NCBI RefSeq assembly: GCF_001189365.1
Contig: NZ_LFJJ01000042.1
Location: forward strand, 1 to 32,992
Direction: 5' to 3'
Origin: Candidatus Burkholderia verschuerenii
Lineage (GTDB): Bacteria; Pseudomonadota; Gammaproteobacteria; Burkholderiales; Burkholderiaceae
Length of the DNA stretch: 32,992 nucleotides
The notes below the pieces were generated by a model. The model saw only the letters and a list, made by a program, of their open reading frames with translations, ran no database searches and was not told the DNA's origin. Position 1 is the first letter of the stretch, and the number at the start of each line of letters is the position of its first letter. Made by a program: the position numbers and the translations under genes. Positions 18,439-26,947 of this stretch are shown here, in pieces.

Positions 18439-18579
18439 TTAACCTCGCGACAACAGGTACTGATGGACGACGATACCCACGAAGAAGACGGCGGCAATCA
18501 ACACCATGATGATTCCGAGCCGCTTGTTGCCCGCGCGGATTTCCTCGCGGGTACGTCTTTTTGGTGGATTCGGGGCCAT
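18439..18579 (-). CDS. Cytochrome oxidase small assembly protein (46 residues)
   Basis: This short gene lies between ctaD and ctaG. It encodes 46 residues: a basic N-terminus (APNPPKRRTREEIRAGNKR) and one transmembrane helix (about 22-38, GIIMVLIAAVFFVGIVV) ending in HQYLLSRG. It matches the small single-helix assembly proteins annotated at this place in betaproteobacterial oxidase operons. The stop is one base before the ctaG start codon, so the genes are coupled. The start is an ATG with only a weak ribosome site. Confidence 0.82.
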   Translation of the reverse strand: MAPNPPKRRTREEIRAGNKRLGIIMVLIAAVFFVGIVVHQYLLSRG

Positions 18580-18634
18580 GCTTTCTATGTGATGCGGGCT
18601 GCGAGGCGGGATGCGCCTCGCAGCGCCTAATTAC

Positions 18635-20248
18635 TTATTCAACCGTCGGCGGATTCTCGAAGGTATGGAACGGCGCCGGGCTCGGCACGGTCCATTCGAG
18701 GCCTTCCGCGCCATCCCACGGCTTGTTCGACGCCTTCTCGTGCTCGCCGCCGCCACGATACGTCGGCAGCGCGACCGCGAACAGGAAGTACACCTGCGCC
18801 AGACCGAAACCGAACGCGCCGATCGTCGCGATCTGGTTGAAGTCCGTGAACTGGGCCGGGTAGTCGGCGTAGCGGCGCGGCATGCCGGCCAGACCCAGGA
18901 AGTGCATCGGGAAGAACGTGATGTTGAAGAAGATCATCGACGCCCAGAAGTGGATCTTGCCGCGCATCTCGTTGTACATCCAGCCGGTCCACTTCGGCGA
19001 CCAGTAGTACCACCCGGAGAACAGCGCGAACAGCGACCCCGCCACCAGCACGTAGTGGAAGTGCGCCACCACGTAGTACGTCCCGTGCATCTGGATATCG
19101 AGCGGCGCCATCGACAGGATCAGGCCCGTGAAGCCGCCCATCGTGAACACGAACAGGAAGCCGATCGCGAACAGCATCGGGGTTTCGAAGGTGATCGCGC
19201 CGCGCCACATCGTCGCGACCCAGTTGAACACCTTCACGCCCGTCGGCACGGCGATCAGCATCGTCGCGTACATGAAGAACAGCTGGCCCGTCACCGGCAT
19301 GCCGGTCGCGAACATGTGGTGCGCCCACACCATAAACGACAGAATCGCGATCGATGCAGTTGCGTACACCATCGAGCTATAGCCGAACAGCGGCTTGCGC
19401 GAGAACGCCGGAATCACCTGCGACACGATCCCGAACGCCGGCAAGATCATGATGTACACCTCGGGGTGACCGAAGAACCAGAAGATATGCTGGTACATCA
19501 CCGGATCGCCGCCGCCCGCCGCGTTGAAGAACGACGTGCCGAAGTGGCGATCGAACAGCACCATCGTGATCGCGCCTGCCAGAACCGGCATCACGGCGAT
19601 CAGCAGGTACGCGGTGATCAGCCACGTCCACGCGAACATCGGCATCTTCATCAGCGTCATGCCGGGCGCGCGCATGTTCAGAATCGTCACGACGATGTTG
19701 ATACCGCCCATGATCGACGACGCACCCATGATGTGGACCGCGAAAATCGCGAAGTCCATGCCCGGGCCCATCTGCGTCGAAAGCGGTGCGTAGAGCGTCC
19801 AGCCCGCGGCGGTTGCGCCGCCCGGCACGAAGAACGAACCGACCAGCAGCACGGCCGCGACCGGCAGCAGCCAGAAGCTGAAGTTGTTCATCCGCGCGAA
19901 GGCCATGTCCGATGCGCCGATCTGCAGCGGCACCATCCAGTTCGCGAAGCCGACGAAAGCCGGCATGATCGCGCCGAACACCATGATCAGGCCGTGCATG
20001 GTGGTGAGCTGGTTGAAGAACTCGGGACGCATGATCTGCAGACCCGGCTCGAACAGCTCCGCGCGAATGCCCAGCGCCATGACGCCGCCGGACAGGAACA
20101 TGATGAAAGAGAACAACAGGTACAGCGTACCGATGTCCTTGTGGTTGGTGGCCCAAAGCCACCGGCGCCAACCTGTCGGCAACTCGTGCGCGTGGTCGTC
20201 GTGCGCGTGGTCGTGACCCGCGCCTACATCGTGTCCGATGCTAGACAT
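18635..20248 (-). CDS. ctaD: Cytochrome c oxidase subunit I (aa3 type)
   Basis: This 537-residue catalytic subunit reduces O2 to water and pumps protons. Twelve membrane helices are apparent. Heme a ligands are His85 (TTMHGLIMV) and His398; heme a3 is bound by His396 (VAHFHYVL). CuB ligands are His261 (FGHPEVY) and His310/His311 (WAHHMF), with the cross-linked Tyr265. The K-channel lysine is Lys339 (TGVKVFNW). The N-terminus is histidine-rich (six His in residues 6-21), ahead of the first helix. The ATG at 20248 has GGAG about 10 bases upstream. It follows ctaC by 103 bases. Confidence 0.97.
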   Translation of the reverse strand: MSSIGHDVGAGHDHAHDDHAHELPTGWRRWLWATNHKDIGTLYLLFSFIMFLSGGVMALGIRAELFEPGLQIMRPEFFNQLTTMHGLIMVFGAIMPAFVGFANWMVPLQIGASDMAFARMNNFSFWLLPVAAVLLVGSFFVPGGATAAGWTLYAPLSTQMGPGMDFAIFAVHIMGASSIMGGINIVVTILNMRAPGMTLMKMPMFAWTWLITAYLLIAVMPVLAGAITMVLFDRHFGTSFFNAAGGGDPVMYQHIFWFFGHPEVYIMILPAFGIVSQVIPAFSRKPLFGYSSMVYATASIAILSFMVWAHHMFATGMPVTGQLFFMYATMLIAVPTGVKVFNWVATMWRGAITFETPMLFAIGFLFVFTMGGFTGLILSMAPLDIQMHGTYYVVAHFHYVLVAGSLFALFSGWYYWSPKWTGWMYNEMRGKIHFWASMIFFNITFFPMHFLGLAGMPRRYADYPAQFTDFNQIATIGAFGFGLAQVYFLFAVALPTYRGGGEHEKASNKPWDGAEGLEWTVPSPAPFHTFENPPTVE

Positions 20249-20351
20249 GACAATGATCTCCTAAAGCAAATACTCGGGTCGGGGCACCTGGCTTTCCCAT
20301 CGGCTCTTCGGTTGCTGTTTGGCAGCGAATGAAGAGCGCGATTGGGTCATG

Positions 20352-21956
20352 TCAAGCAGCCGGACTGATTTCGACGCGGCGAGCTTCCTTCGCATCCGTG
20401 CCACCCGTGACCGACTCGGGCTTCTTCAACACGATGCGATCTTCCGACACACCTGCTGCCTTCAACGCGTCGCGCACGGCTTGCGCGCGGCGCTTGGCGA
20501 GATCGGCGTTCAGGTCGGCGCCGCCGCTCGCATCCGTGAAGCCGGACAGAGAGAGCTTCGCGTCCGGATGCGCCTTGGCGTAGGCGACGGCTTGCACTGC
20601 GTTGTTTGCGTCGGCGGGCAGCGTGCCCGTCTCGAAGTAGATGCTGGCGGGCAAACCCGCGGCCTGTTCGCCGCTGGCCGCAGCCGGAGCTGCCGGAGCG
20701 CTCGCTTCGGTCGATGCCGACGCCGCGCCGCTGGCCGCTTCCGGCGCTGCCGCCGTGTGATCGCCCCCTTCCGGCATCTTGCCGTTGCGTGCGTCGGCCA
20801 CTTGCTTCGGCTGGAGAATGTCGCCGGTGTGGTTGCCCCACGAATTACGTTCGAACGTGATGACCGAGGCGATTTCCACGTCGTTCAGCGTCGACGCCCA
20901 CGGCGGCATCGCGCCCTTGCCGTGCAGCACGATATTCACGTGACCCGCGATCGGACCGTTCGCGACCTTCGAGCCGTCGAGCGCCGGGAACTGGCCCGCG
21001 CCCTTGCCGGTCGGCTGGTGGCAGACCGCGCAGTTCGACGAATACACCTGCTGGCCGCGCGTCTTCAGCTCGTCCATCGTGTAGGTCTTGTTGGGATCGT
21101 CGGCGGAAGCGGACATTTTCTTCTTCTGGCCATCGACCCACTTCGCGTAGTCGTCGGCCGACAGCACTTCGACCACGACCGGCATGTACGCGTGCTCCTT
21201 GCCGCACAGTTCCGTACAGAAGCCGCGATACGTACCGACCTTCTCCGCCTTGAACCAGGTGTCGCGCACGAAGCCGGGAATCGCATCCTGCTTCACGCCG
21301 AACGCCGGCACGTACCACGAGTGAACGACGTCGTTCGCGGTCGTGATGATGCGGATCTTCTTGTCGACCGGCACCACTAGCGGGTTGTCGACTTCCTGCA
21401 GATACAGGTCCGAGATCGGCTTCTGGCCGTTGGTTTCGCTACGCGGCGTGGAGAGCGTCGACAGGAAGCTGATGCCCTCGCCCTGGCCCTTCACGTAGTC
21501 GTAGCCCCACTTCCACTGATAACCCGTGACCTTCACGGTGAGATCGGCGTTGGAGGTGTCCTTCATCGCGACGACGGCCTTGGTCGCCGGCAGCGCCATC
21601 AGAATGACGATGATGAATGGCACGATGGTCCAGATGATTTCGACCGTCGTGCTTTCATGGAAGTTGGCGGGCTTGAAACCCTTGGACTTGCGATGCTTGA
21701 CCAGCGAATAGAACATCACCCCGAACACGCCGATGAAAATGACGGTACAGATGATGAGCATGAAGATATGGAGGCCGTAGAGCTCCTCGGCGATCTTCGT
21801 CACGGGCGGCTGAAAGTTCAGCTCGTTAACAGCGGGGCCGCCAGGACTGTTATTGACCGCCAGGGCCGCGCCGGCATTCAGCAGTGCGCCTGCCGCCAGC
21901 ACGCCCGAGAGGGCTCGCTTGATTGTTTTCATAGCATCCTTACCCAAAATTTCCAT
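20352..21956 (-). CDS. ctaC: Cytochrome c oxidase subunit II fused to cytochrome c and an OmpA-like domain
   Basis: This 534-residue subunit II is longer than usual. The order is a signal peptide (to about 33), two helices (60-85 and 108-126), the CuA cupredoxin domain with ligands His212, Cys247, Cys251, His255 and Met258, and a mono-heme cytochrome c domain (CAVCH at 309-313, axial Met350). An Ala/Pro/Ser/Glu linker (about 400-436) leads to an OmpA-like domain (about 438-532, with SIYFETGTLPAD, LSGFTDASG and DLAKRRAQAVRDAL). The product would receive electrons from cytochrome c through its own heme and pass them to CuA. The ATG at 21956 (GAGGG upstream) is used; the ATG at 21932 is also well placed. 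The gene lies 47 bases after the DUF2244 gene. Confidence 0.95.
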   Translation of the reverse strand: MEILGKDAMKTIKRALSGVLAAGALLNAGAALAVNNSPGGPAVNELNFQPPVTKIAEELYGLHIFMLIICTVIFIGVFGVMFYSLVKHRKSKGFKPANFHESTTVEIIWTIVPFIIVILMALPATKAVVAMKDTSNADLTVKVTGYQWKWGYDYVKGQGEGISFLSTLSTPRSETNGQKPISDLYLQEVDNPLVVPVDKKIRIITTANDVVHSWYVPAFGVKQDAIPGFVRDTWFKAEKVGTYRGFCTELCGKEHAYMPVVVEVLSADDYAKWVDGQKKKMSASADDPNKTYTMDELKTRGQQVYSSNCAVCHQPTGKGAGQFPALDGSKVANGPIAGHVNIVLHGKGAMPPWASTLNDVEIASVITFERNSWGNHTGDILQPKQVADARNGKMPEGGDHTAAAPEAASGAASASTEASAPAAPAAASGEQAAGLPASIYFETGTLPADANNAVQAVAYAKAHPDAKLSLSGFTDASGGADLNADLAKRRAQAVRDALKAAGVSEDRIVLKKPESVTGGTDAKEARRVEISPAA

Positions 21957-22003
21957 TCAAACCCTCGACCCCCGTGGGCATCGTGCTGGCTTGCCGGCTC
22001 CTC

Positions 22004-22477
22004 TCAAAGGCGTCTCAGCGACGCCTGCAACTCGGCAGCAAATTGCTTGCGACGATGCTGTGCAAGGTGTTGTCCGATCTTCACCGACTGACCGCGCGAT
22101 ACGATCGTGAGCGGCTCCCTCGGCGTCGCGCCCGTTTCGACCCGCACCCAGCGCGGATTGAACTCGAACTGCGTCAACTCTGCGGCGTTCATCTGCTCGA
22201 TCAACAACCGGTTCTGATACAGCCGGATACGCTCGAAATCGACGGCGTGCCGCGCATAGATCACGAACGCGACCCCAACGACCGTCAACTCGATTCCGGT
22301 GAACGGCAGCACCAGCCAGGCGCCATTCAAAAACAGCGATGTCGCGATTGCGATGGAAACCAGCGCGAGCGACACGTAAAAACCCACGAATTGCCGGGGC
22401 GACACAGAACAATTCCGCTTCATCAGCCAGTCCTTGATGAGCGGCTCGGAATCTGTCAGTGCGTGGCTTGCATGCAT
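22004..22477 (-). CDS. DUF2244 membrane protein
   Basis: This 157-residue protein has two adjacent transmembrane helices (about 32-50 and 53-73, FVGFYVSLALVSIAIATSLF then LVLPFTGIELTVVGVAFVI). A cytoplasmic part follows with DFERIRLYQNRLLIE and FNPRWVRVE, features of DUF2244. It is the first gene of the ctaC-ctaD operon, and its promoter drives the block, so it is probably linked to the oxidase, though function is unknown. The ATG at 22477 is chosen for GGAGG about 6 bases upstream; a TTG 15 bases earlier lies ahead of that ribosome site. Confidence 0.85.
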   Translation of the reverse strand: MHASHALTDSEPLIKDWLMKRNCSVSPRQFVGFYVSLALVSIAIATSLFLNGAWLVLPFTGIELTVVGVAFVIYARHAVDFERIRLYQNRLLIEQMNAAELTQFEFNPRWVRVETGATPREPLTIVSRGQSVKIGQHLAQHRRKQFAAELQASLRRL

Positions 22478-22525
22478 CGCTGCCTCCACCAATCCTCACA
22501 AATTCGCTCGGATTTTGCCCAAATT

Positions 22526-22554
22526 TGTGTCAGTTCGGGCGACAAACTGACGCA
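22526..22554. promoter_or_regulatory. Inverted repeat at the predicted transcription start of the oxidase operon
   Basis: TGTGTCAGTT (22526-22535) and AACTGACGCA (22545-22554) form a 10-base inverted repeat with one mismatch and a 9-base spacer; the inner seven bases are perfect. It begins at the edge of the -10 box and covers the expected +1 (about 22547) of the DUF2244-ctaC promoter. It could be an operator or a leader hairpin; no T-run follows, so it is not a terminator. Confidence 0.6.
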
Positions 22555-22582
22555 TTATAGGCGGATAGGTTTGCTACCACAA
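22554..22582 (-). promoter_or_regulatory. Sigma-70 promoter of the DUF2244-ctaC-ctaD operon
   Basis: On the minus strand TTGTGG (22582-22577) lies 17 bases from a perfect TATAAT (22559-22554). The leader would be about 70 bases. No other supported gene occurs between 22478 and 22726. Confidence 0.78.
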
Positions 22583-22726
22583 GCAAGGGTCATAACGTCG
22601 CAAAGCCATATGCCACAAGCCTCTGCGCCGTTTTGACGCACCTTTTCGCGCCACTTTTGAGCGGAAATTTCTGACATAACGACAGCCCTCTTTCCCACTC
22701 GGGCAAAACCTTTCAGCGCTTCCTGA

Positions 22727-23704
22727 TTACCGTTTCTTCGGGCCACGCCCTATATCTTCCAGCCGGACGATGCCATGTCCTTCCGCGGTCTGGCGCGGCA
22801 CGGCCTTCCACGCGTGACCGTAAATCACCTCGAACGTGAGCGGGATCGTGCCGTCGTCGCGGCGTAGCGCGTCCAGATTCGCGTGAACCGCGCGGCGCAA
22901 GGCTTCCGCGTCGGCGGGACGCATCGCGTCGGCGCGCAGGAACGGATACGCGCCCCAGCGCGTGACGTCCGCGAACAGCGATTCGGGCGACTTGTACGTG
23001 ATGGTCAGGACTTCCTGATCCATCACCGGAATCTCGAAACCGCTCTCGACGAGCATGTCGCCGAGATCATGCATGTCGACGAAGTCGATCGTGTGAGCCT
23101 GCGCGTCGAGACCGAGCGTGCGCTCCGCTTCGCGATACGCGGCGGCGAGTTCACGCAGCGTATCGGGGCCGAAGGTGCTGAACATCAACAGGCCGTTGAC
23201 CTTCAGCACGCGCTGCCACTCAGGGAAAACCAGATCGGGACGCGCATGCCAGTGCAGCGCGAGATTGGACCACAGCAGTTCGAACGCGCCGCCCGCGAAC
23301 GGCAAGGCCGAAAAATCCGCCTGCGCGAGTTGCGGGCCGCGCGCGCCGAATGCCTTCGCGAGCGTATTGGGCAGAAAGCGCCGCCAGCCCGCGCCCCCTT
23401 CGGCATCGGCCGATTCGGCCAGGCGCGCGCGTGCGAGCATCGCGGACGAAATATCGACACCCGTCACCGATGCCTCCGCGAAGCGCTCGCGCAAGCCCGG
23501 CAAGTCCGCGCCCGCGCCGCACGCCGCATCGAGCACGCGCGACGGCACGACCTTGATGTACTCGAGCCGCTCGCGCATCCGCGACGCGATCTCGCGCGGC
23601 AGGAACGCGACGTCGTCGAACTCGGCGGCGCGACAGTCGAAGATCTCGCGCAAACGGCGCGGATCATAGGCCGGTCGGCTAGTTTTGGGAGACGGTGAGG
23701 ACAT
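22727..23704 (-). CDS. bioC: SAM-dependent methyltransferase, BioC-like
   Basis: This 325-residue class I methyltransferase has motif I VLDAACGAGADLPGL (about 57-71), VTGVDISSAML, the substrate-side block WSNLALHWHARPD, and a C-terminal part with DMHDLGDMLVESGFEIPVMD. The arrangement resembles betaproteobacterial BioC proteins, which methylate the malonyl thioester to start biotin synthesis. No other biotin gene is nearby, so the assignment is moderate; a related methyltransferase is possible. The ATG at 23704 is chosen because the conserved region starts soon after; an in-frame extension to 23878 has no support. It is divergent from comF. Confidence 0.8.
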   Translation of the reverse strand: MSSPSPKTSRPAYDPRRLREIFDCRAAEFDDVAFLPREIASRMRERLEYIKVVPSRVLDAACGAGADLPGLRERFAEASVTGVDISSAMLARARLAESADAEGGAGWRRFLPNTLAKAFGARGPQLAQADFSALPFAGGAFELLWSNLALHWHARPDLVFPEWQRVLKVNGLLMFSTFGPDTLRELAAAYREAERTLGLDAQAHTIDFVDMHDLGDMLVESGFEIPVMDQEVLTITYKSPESLFADVTRWGAYPFLRADAMRPADAEALRRAVHANLDALRRDDGTIPLTFEVIYGHAWKAVPRQTAEGHGIVRLEDIGRGPKKR

Positions 23705-23818
23705 GACGGTTTTCTGCGGAGAACGCGAAGTATACTCGGTCGTCTCGAAATAAGCCGCCGCAACCGCCCTTATAAGCGTTATCTGTGGCGCTGCATCGTT
23801 CTGGTACGGGTCGTTATC

Positions 23819-24601
23819 GTGAAAGCCGTTCGCTTGTCTTGGCCGATGCCCGCGTGTGTTCCTGCGCTGGCGCAGCATATGGCGGTCCTGACGAAGCGCG
23901 CCTTCGACCTCGCGCTGCCGGGTCAGTGCGCGTATGCGGCAATATGTCGCAAGAAGTGTTGTGCGATGGCTGCGATTCGCAGGTCTGGAACGAGCCGCGT
24001 CTGCGCTGCGCGACCTGCGCGATGCCGCTCAACGTCGAACAGACGCGACGCGCGCGCGACGATATCCGCCTGCATTGCGCCGATTGCCTGGATAATCCGC
24101 CCGCGTTCAACGACACGCTGACGCTGGCCGACTATCGCGCGCCGCTCGATACGCTCGCCGTCGAATTGAAGTTTCGCGGCCGGCTCGCGGCGGGCGCGGC
24201 GTTCGCGCGGCATCTGCATGCGGCGTTCGAGGACAGCGGTCTGCTGCCGCCGGATGTGATCGTGCCGGTGCCGCTGTCGGCCAAACGGCTGATCGCGCGG
24301 ATACAACCAGGCGTGGGCAATCGCGCGTCCGCTCGCCAAGCGCTTGCGCGTATGCGCCGATGCCACGCTGGTGACGCGCGCGATTCACACCGCGCCGCAA
24401 TCGAAGCTCGATCTGGACGCGCGCCGCCGCAATGTCGCGACCGCGTTCCGGCTGACGCGCGATGTGCGCGGCCTGCATATCGGCGTGGTCGACGACGTGA
24501 TGACTTCGGGCGCGACGCTCGATGCCCTCGCCCGCACGCTCAAACTCGCCGGCGCGCGACGCGTGACGAACTTCGTCGCGCTGCGCACGCCGCAGGATTA
24601 A
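23819..24601 (+). pseudogene. comF: ComF-family phosphoribosyltransferase, broken by two frameshifts
   Basis: ComF proteins combine a zinc-finger N-terminus with a PRTase domain and are linked to DNA uptake or nucleotide salvage. The coding segments are complete but in different frames. The first frame gives AFDLALPGQCA up to about 23932. The next frame gives CGNMSQEVLCDGC with the remaining zinc cysteines, through LSAKRLIAR at about 24298. The first frame then resumes with GYNQAWAIARPLAKRL and the PRPP loop VVDDVMTSGATLDAL, ending at the TAA at 24601. One missing base near 23930-23934 (GCG-CTA expected) and two missing bases in a GC repeat near 24293-24299 account for the pattern. It is either a decayed gene or assembly error. 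The start is uncertain (GTG 23819, ATG 23846 or 23879). trmL follows after 23 bases. Confidence 0.82.
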
Positions 24602-24624
24602 CCCACGTTTTATCTACGCAACTC

Positions 24625-25095
24625 ATGTTCAACGTCGTACTCGTCGAACCCGAAATTCCGCCGAACACCGGCAACGTGATCCGCCTGTGCGCGAACACCG
24701 GCGCGCGCCTGCATCTGATCGAACCGCTCGGCTTTCCGCTCGACGACGCGAAATTGCGCCGCGCCGGGCTCGACTATCATGAGTACGTGCAGATAAACGT
24801 GCATGCGAACTGGGATGCCTTCCTCGCGAAGGAAACGCCCGATGCCGCGCGCATGTTCGCCTTCACGACGCGCGGTTCGTCGCCCTTCTTCGATCATGCG
24901 TTCGAGCCCGGCGACTGGTTCGTGTTCGGCGCGGAAACGCGCGGTCTCGCGCCCGAATTGTTCGATCGTTTTCCGAACGAACAGCGCGTGCGTCTGCCGA
25001 TGCGTCCGGGCAACCGCAGTCTAAATCTGTCGAACACGGTGGCGATCGTCACCTTCGAAGCGTGGCGTCAGGCGGGCTTCGAAGGCGGCGCGTGA
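24625..25095 (+). CDS. trmL: tRNA (cytidine(34)-2'-O)-methyltransferase TrmL
   Basis: This SPOUT-class enzyme methylates the wobble ribose of certain leucine tRNAs. The 156-residue length is typical. Conserved parts are EPEIPPNTGNVIRLCANTG, LHLIEPLGFPLDDAKLRRAG with DYHEY, the knot glycines FGAETRGLAPE, and the SAM loop with LPMRPGNRSLNLSNTVA. The ATG at 24625 begins the conserved MFNVVLVEP. It stands 23 bases after comF and converges on gpsA with a gap of 15 bases. Confidence 0.94.
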   Translation: MFNVVLVEPEIPPNTGNVIRLCANTGARLHLIEPLGFPLDDAKLRRAGLDYHEYVQINVHANWDAFLAKETPDAARMFAFTTRGSSPFFDHAFEPGDWFVFGAETRGLAPELFDRFPNEQRVRLPMRPGNRSLNLSNTVAIVTFEAWRQAGFEGGA

Positions 25096-25110
25096 CGCGT
25101 ATCGACGCGC

Positions 25111-26109
25111 TTATTCGGCCTTCGCGTCGCGGCTGAGGAGCGCGTTCACCGCATCGCGCGGCGTCACGTTGTCGAACAGCACGCGGCAAACGGCTTCGGT
25201 GATCGGCATGTCGATGCCGTGCGATTGCGCGAGACCGAGCACGGCGCGCGCGCATCGCACGCCTTCCGCGACATGACCGAGCGCCGCGAGAATTTCGTCG
25301 AGCGTGCGGCCGCTCGCCAGTTGCAGGCCGACCGTGCGATTGCGCGAGAGATCGCCGGTGGCGGTGAGAATCAAATCGCCGAGACCGGTGAGACCGGTGA
25401 AGGTCTCCGCGCATCCGCCGAACGCAACGCCCAGGCGCGACATTTCCGCGAGCCCGCGCGTGATCAGCGCGGCGCGCGCGTTCAGCCCGAGACCGAGGCC
25501 ATCGGAGATGCCGGTGGCGATCGCCAGCACGTTCTTCACCGCGCCGCCCACTTCCACGCCGACGATGTCGTCGCCCGTATAAATGCGCATGGCGCCGTGA
25601 TGAAACACCTCGACGGTGCGCACGCTCAGCGCCGCCGATGCGCTCGCCACCGTCAGTGCGACCGGCAGCCCGTTGCCGACTTCGCGCGCGAAGCTCGGTC
25701 CGGAAAGCGTGCCGTTGCTGCGATGCCCCGGCAATTCCGCCGCGACGATCTGATTGGGAAGCTGCTGCGTGTCGGCTTCGAAGCCTTTGCACAGCCAGAG
25801 AATATGCGCGGGCACGACGCCCGCCTGCTGCATCGCGCGACACAGCGCGCGCAAGCCAGCGACGGGCGTGGCGACGACGCATAAGGCGTCATCGGCGGCG
25901 GCGTGTTGCAGCGCGATATCGAAATCCGCTTCGAAACGAAGCGCGTGCGGCAGCGACACGCCCGCCAAATAGCGCGTGTTTTCGTGCGTGCCGGAGAGTG
26001 TCTCGATGAGCGCGCGATCGCGCGCCCAGAGCATCGTGTCGTGCCGTGTCGCGAGGTGGCCCGCCAGAGCGGTCCCCCACGCGCCGGCGCCGAGAACGGC
26101 TACTTTCAT
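25111..26109 (-). CDS. gpsA: Glycerol-3-phosphate dehydrogenase [NAD(P)+]
   Basis: This cytoplasmic enzyme reduces dihydroxyacetone phosphate to sn-glycerol-3-phosphate for phospholipid synthesis. The 332 residues begin with a Rossmann motif ([12 protein letters not shown], 5-16). Conserved features are [17 protein letters not shown] with the substrate-binding Ser, the catalytic lysine in [27 protein letters not shown], and [11 protein letters not shown]. The ATG at 26109 has GGAG 8 bases upstream. It is the last gene of the rhodanese-grxC-secB-gpsA operon, 33 bases after secB. Confidence 0.96.
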   Translation of the reverse strand: MKVAVLGAGAWGTALAGHLATRHDTMLWARDRALIETLSGTHENTRYLAGVSLPHALRFEADFDIALQHAAADDALCVVATPVAGLRALCRAMQQAGVVPAHILWLCKGFEADTQQLPNQIVAAELPGHRSNGTLSGPSFAREVGNGLPVALTVASASAALSVRTVEVFHHGAMRIYTGDDIVGVEVGGAVKNVLAIATGISDGLGLGLNARAALITRGLAEMSRLGVAFGGCAETFTGLTGLGDLILTATGDLSRNRTVGLQLASGRTLDEILAALGHVAEGVRCARAVLGLAQSHGIDMPITEAVCRVLFDNVTPRDAVNALLSRDAKAE

Positions 26110-26142
26110 GCTCGGCTCCGGATAGGCTGAGAGTGAAGCGGG

Positions 26143-26613
26143 TTAGTGCGTCGCGCCGTTCGCCGCGCCTTCCTGTGCGCCTGCGATCTGCTGCAGACGT
26201 TGCTCGTACAGCGCCTGGAAGTTGATTTCGGCGAGGTGGATCGGCAGGAAGCCGGCGCGCGTGATCGCATCGGCGATATTCGAGCGCAGGTACGGGAACA
26301 GAATCGTCGGGCACGCGATGCCGACCAGCGGATCGACCTGCTCGGCGGGAATATTGCGGATATCGAAGATTCCGGCCTGCTTCGCTTCGATCAGGAACGC
26401 CACCTTGTCGGTGACCTTGGCCGTGACCGTGCCCGTGACCAGCACTTCGAAGACGCTTTCGGCGAGGCGGTCAGCCTTGACGTCGACTTCGACCTCAACC
26501 ACCGGCATTTCCGTCTCGAGGAAGATCGCCGGCGAATTCGGCTGCTCGAGCGACATGTCCTTCAGGTAGATGCGCTGGATGTTGAAAAACGGCTGGTTGT
26601 TCTCGTCGGACAT
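26143..26613 (-). CDS. secB: Protein-export chaperone SecB
   Basis: This 156-residue cytosolic tetrameric chaperone keeps preproteins unfolded and hands them to SecA. Family signatures are [17 protein letters not shown] near the start, a strongly acidic strand (EVEVDVKAD), [28 protein letters not shown], and [14 protein letters not shown]. The ATG at 26613 has AGGA 7 bases upstream. The order grxC-secB-gpsA is common in proteobacteria. It lies 73 bases after grxC. Confidence 0.97.
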   Translation of the reverse strand: MSDENNQPFFNIQRIYLKDMSLEQPNSPAIFLETEMPVVEVEVDVKADRLAESVFEVLVTGTVTAKVTDKVAFLIEAKQAGIFDIRNIPAEQVDPLVGIACPTILFPYLRSNIADAITRAGFLPIHLAEINFQALYEQRLQQIAGAQEGAANGATH

Positions 26614-26686
26614 ATTCGTTCCTAAGTATTTCAGTGCGACGCTCGCGCGCCGTGCGTCCGGCGCGAACCGGCCGCGTGTGTTGAGT

Positions 26687-26947
26687 TCAGGCGGATTCGA
26701 GCAGCGGCACGAGACCGCCTTGACGGTCGAGCGCGGAAAGATCGTCGTAGCCGCCCACATGCGTGTCGCCGATGTAAATCTGCGGCACGGTGCGGCGGCC
26801 GGTGCGCGTCATCATTTCCTCGCGACGGCCGGGCTCACGGTCGATCAGCACCTTCTCGATGGTTTCGACCCCGCGCGACTTTAAAAGACGTTCGGCCATC
26901 TGGCAATACGGGCACACTTGCGTGCTGTACATGATGACGTTCTTCAC
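26687..26947 (-). CDS. grxC: Glutaredoxin 3
   Basis: This 86-residue glutathione-dependent disulfide reductase has the active site CPYC at residues 12-15 (STQVCPYCQ), the cis-proline loop TVPQIYIG, and the glutathione-binding GGYDDL. The GTG start at 26947 overlaps the rhodanese stop by 4 bases (GTGA), and AAGGAG lies about 8 bases upstream, so the genes are translationally coupled. Confidence 0.95.
   Translation of the reverse strand: MKNVIMYSTQVCPYCQMAERLLKSRGVETIEKVLIDREPGRREEMMTRTGRRTVPQIYIGDTHVGGYDDLSALDRQGGLVPLLESA

Noticed and set aside
18611..20332. A 573-codon His/Arg-rich plus-strand frame opposite ctaD
   Set aside because: It is an antisense shadow of the conserved subunit I gene with low-complexity composition and no ribosome site.
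22555..22746. A 63-codon minus-strand frame upstream of the DUF2244 gene
   Set aside because: It overlaps the promoter elements and the 3' end of the methyltransferase gene, and has no ribosome site or recognisable feature.
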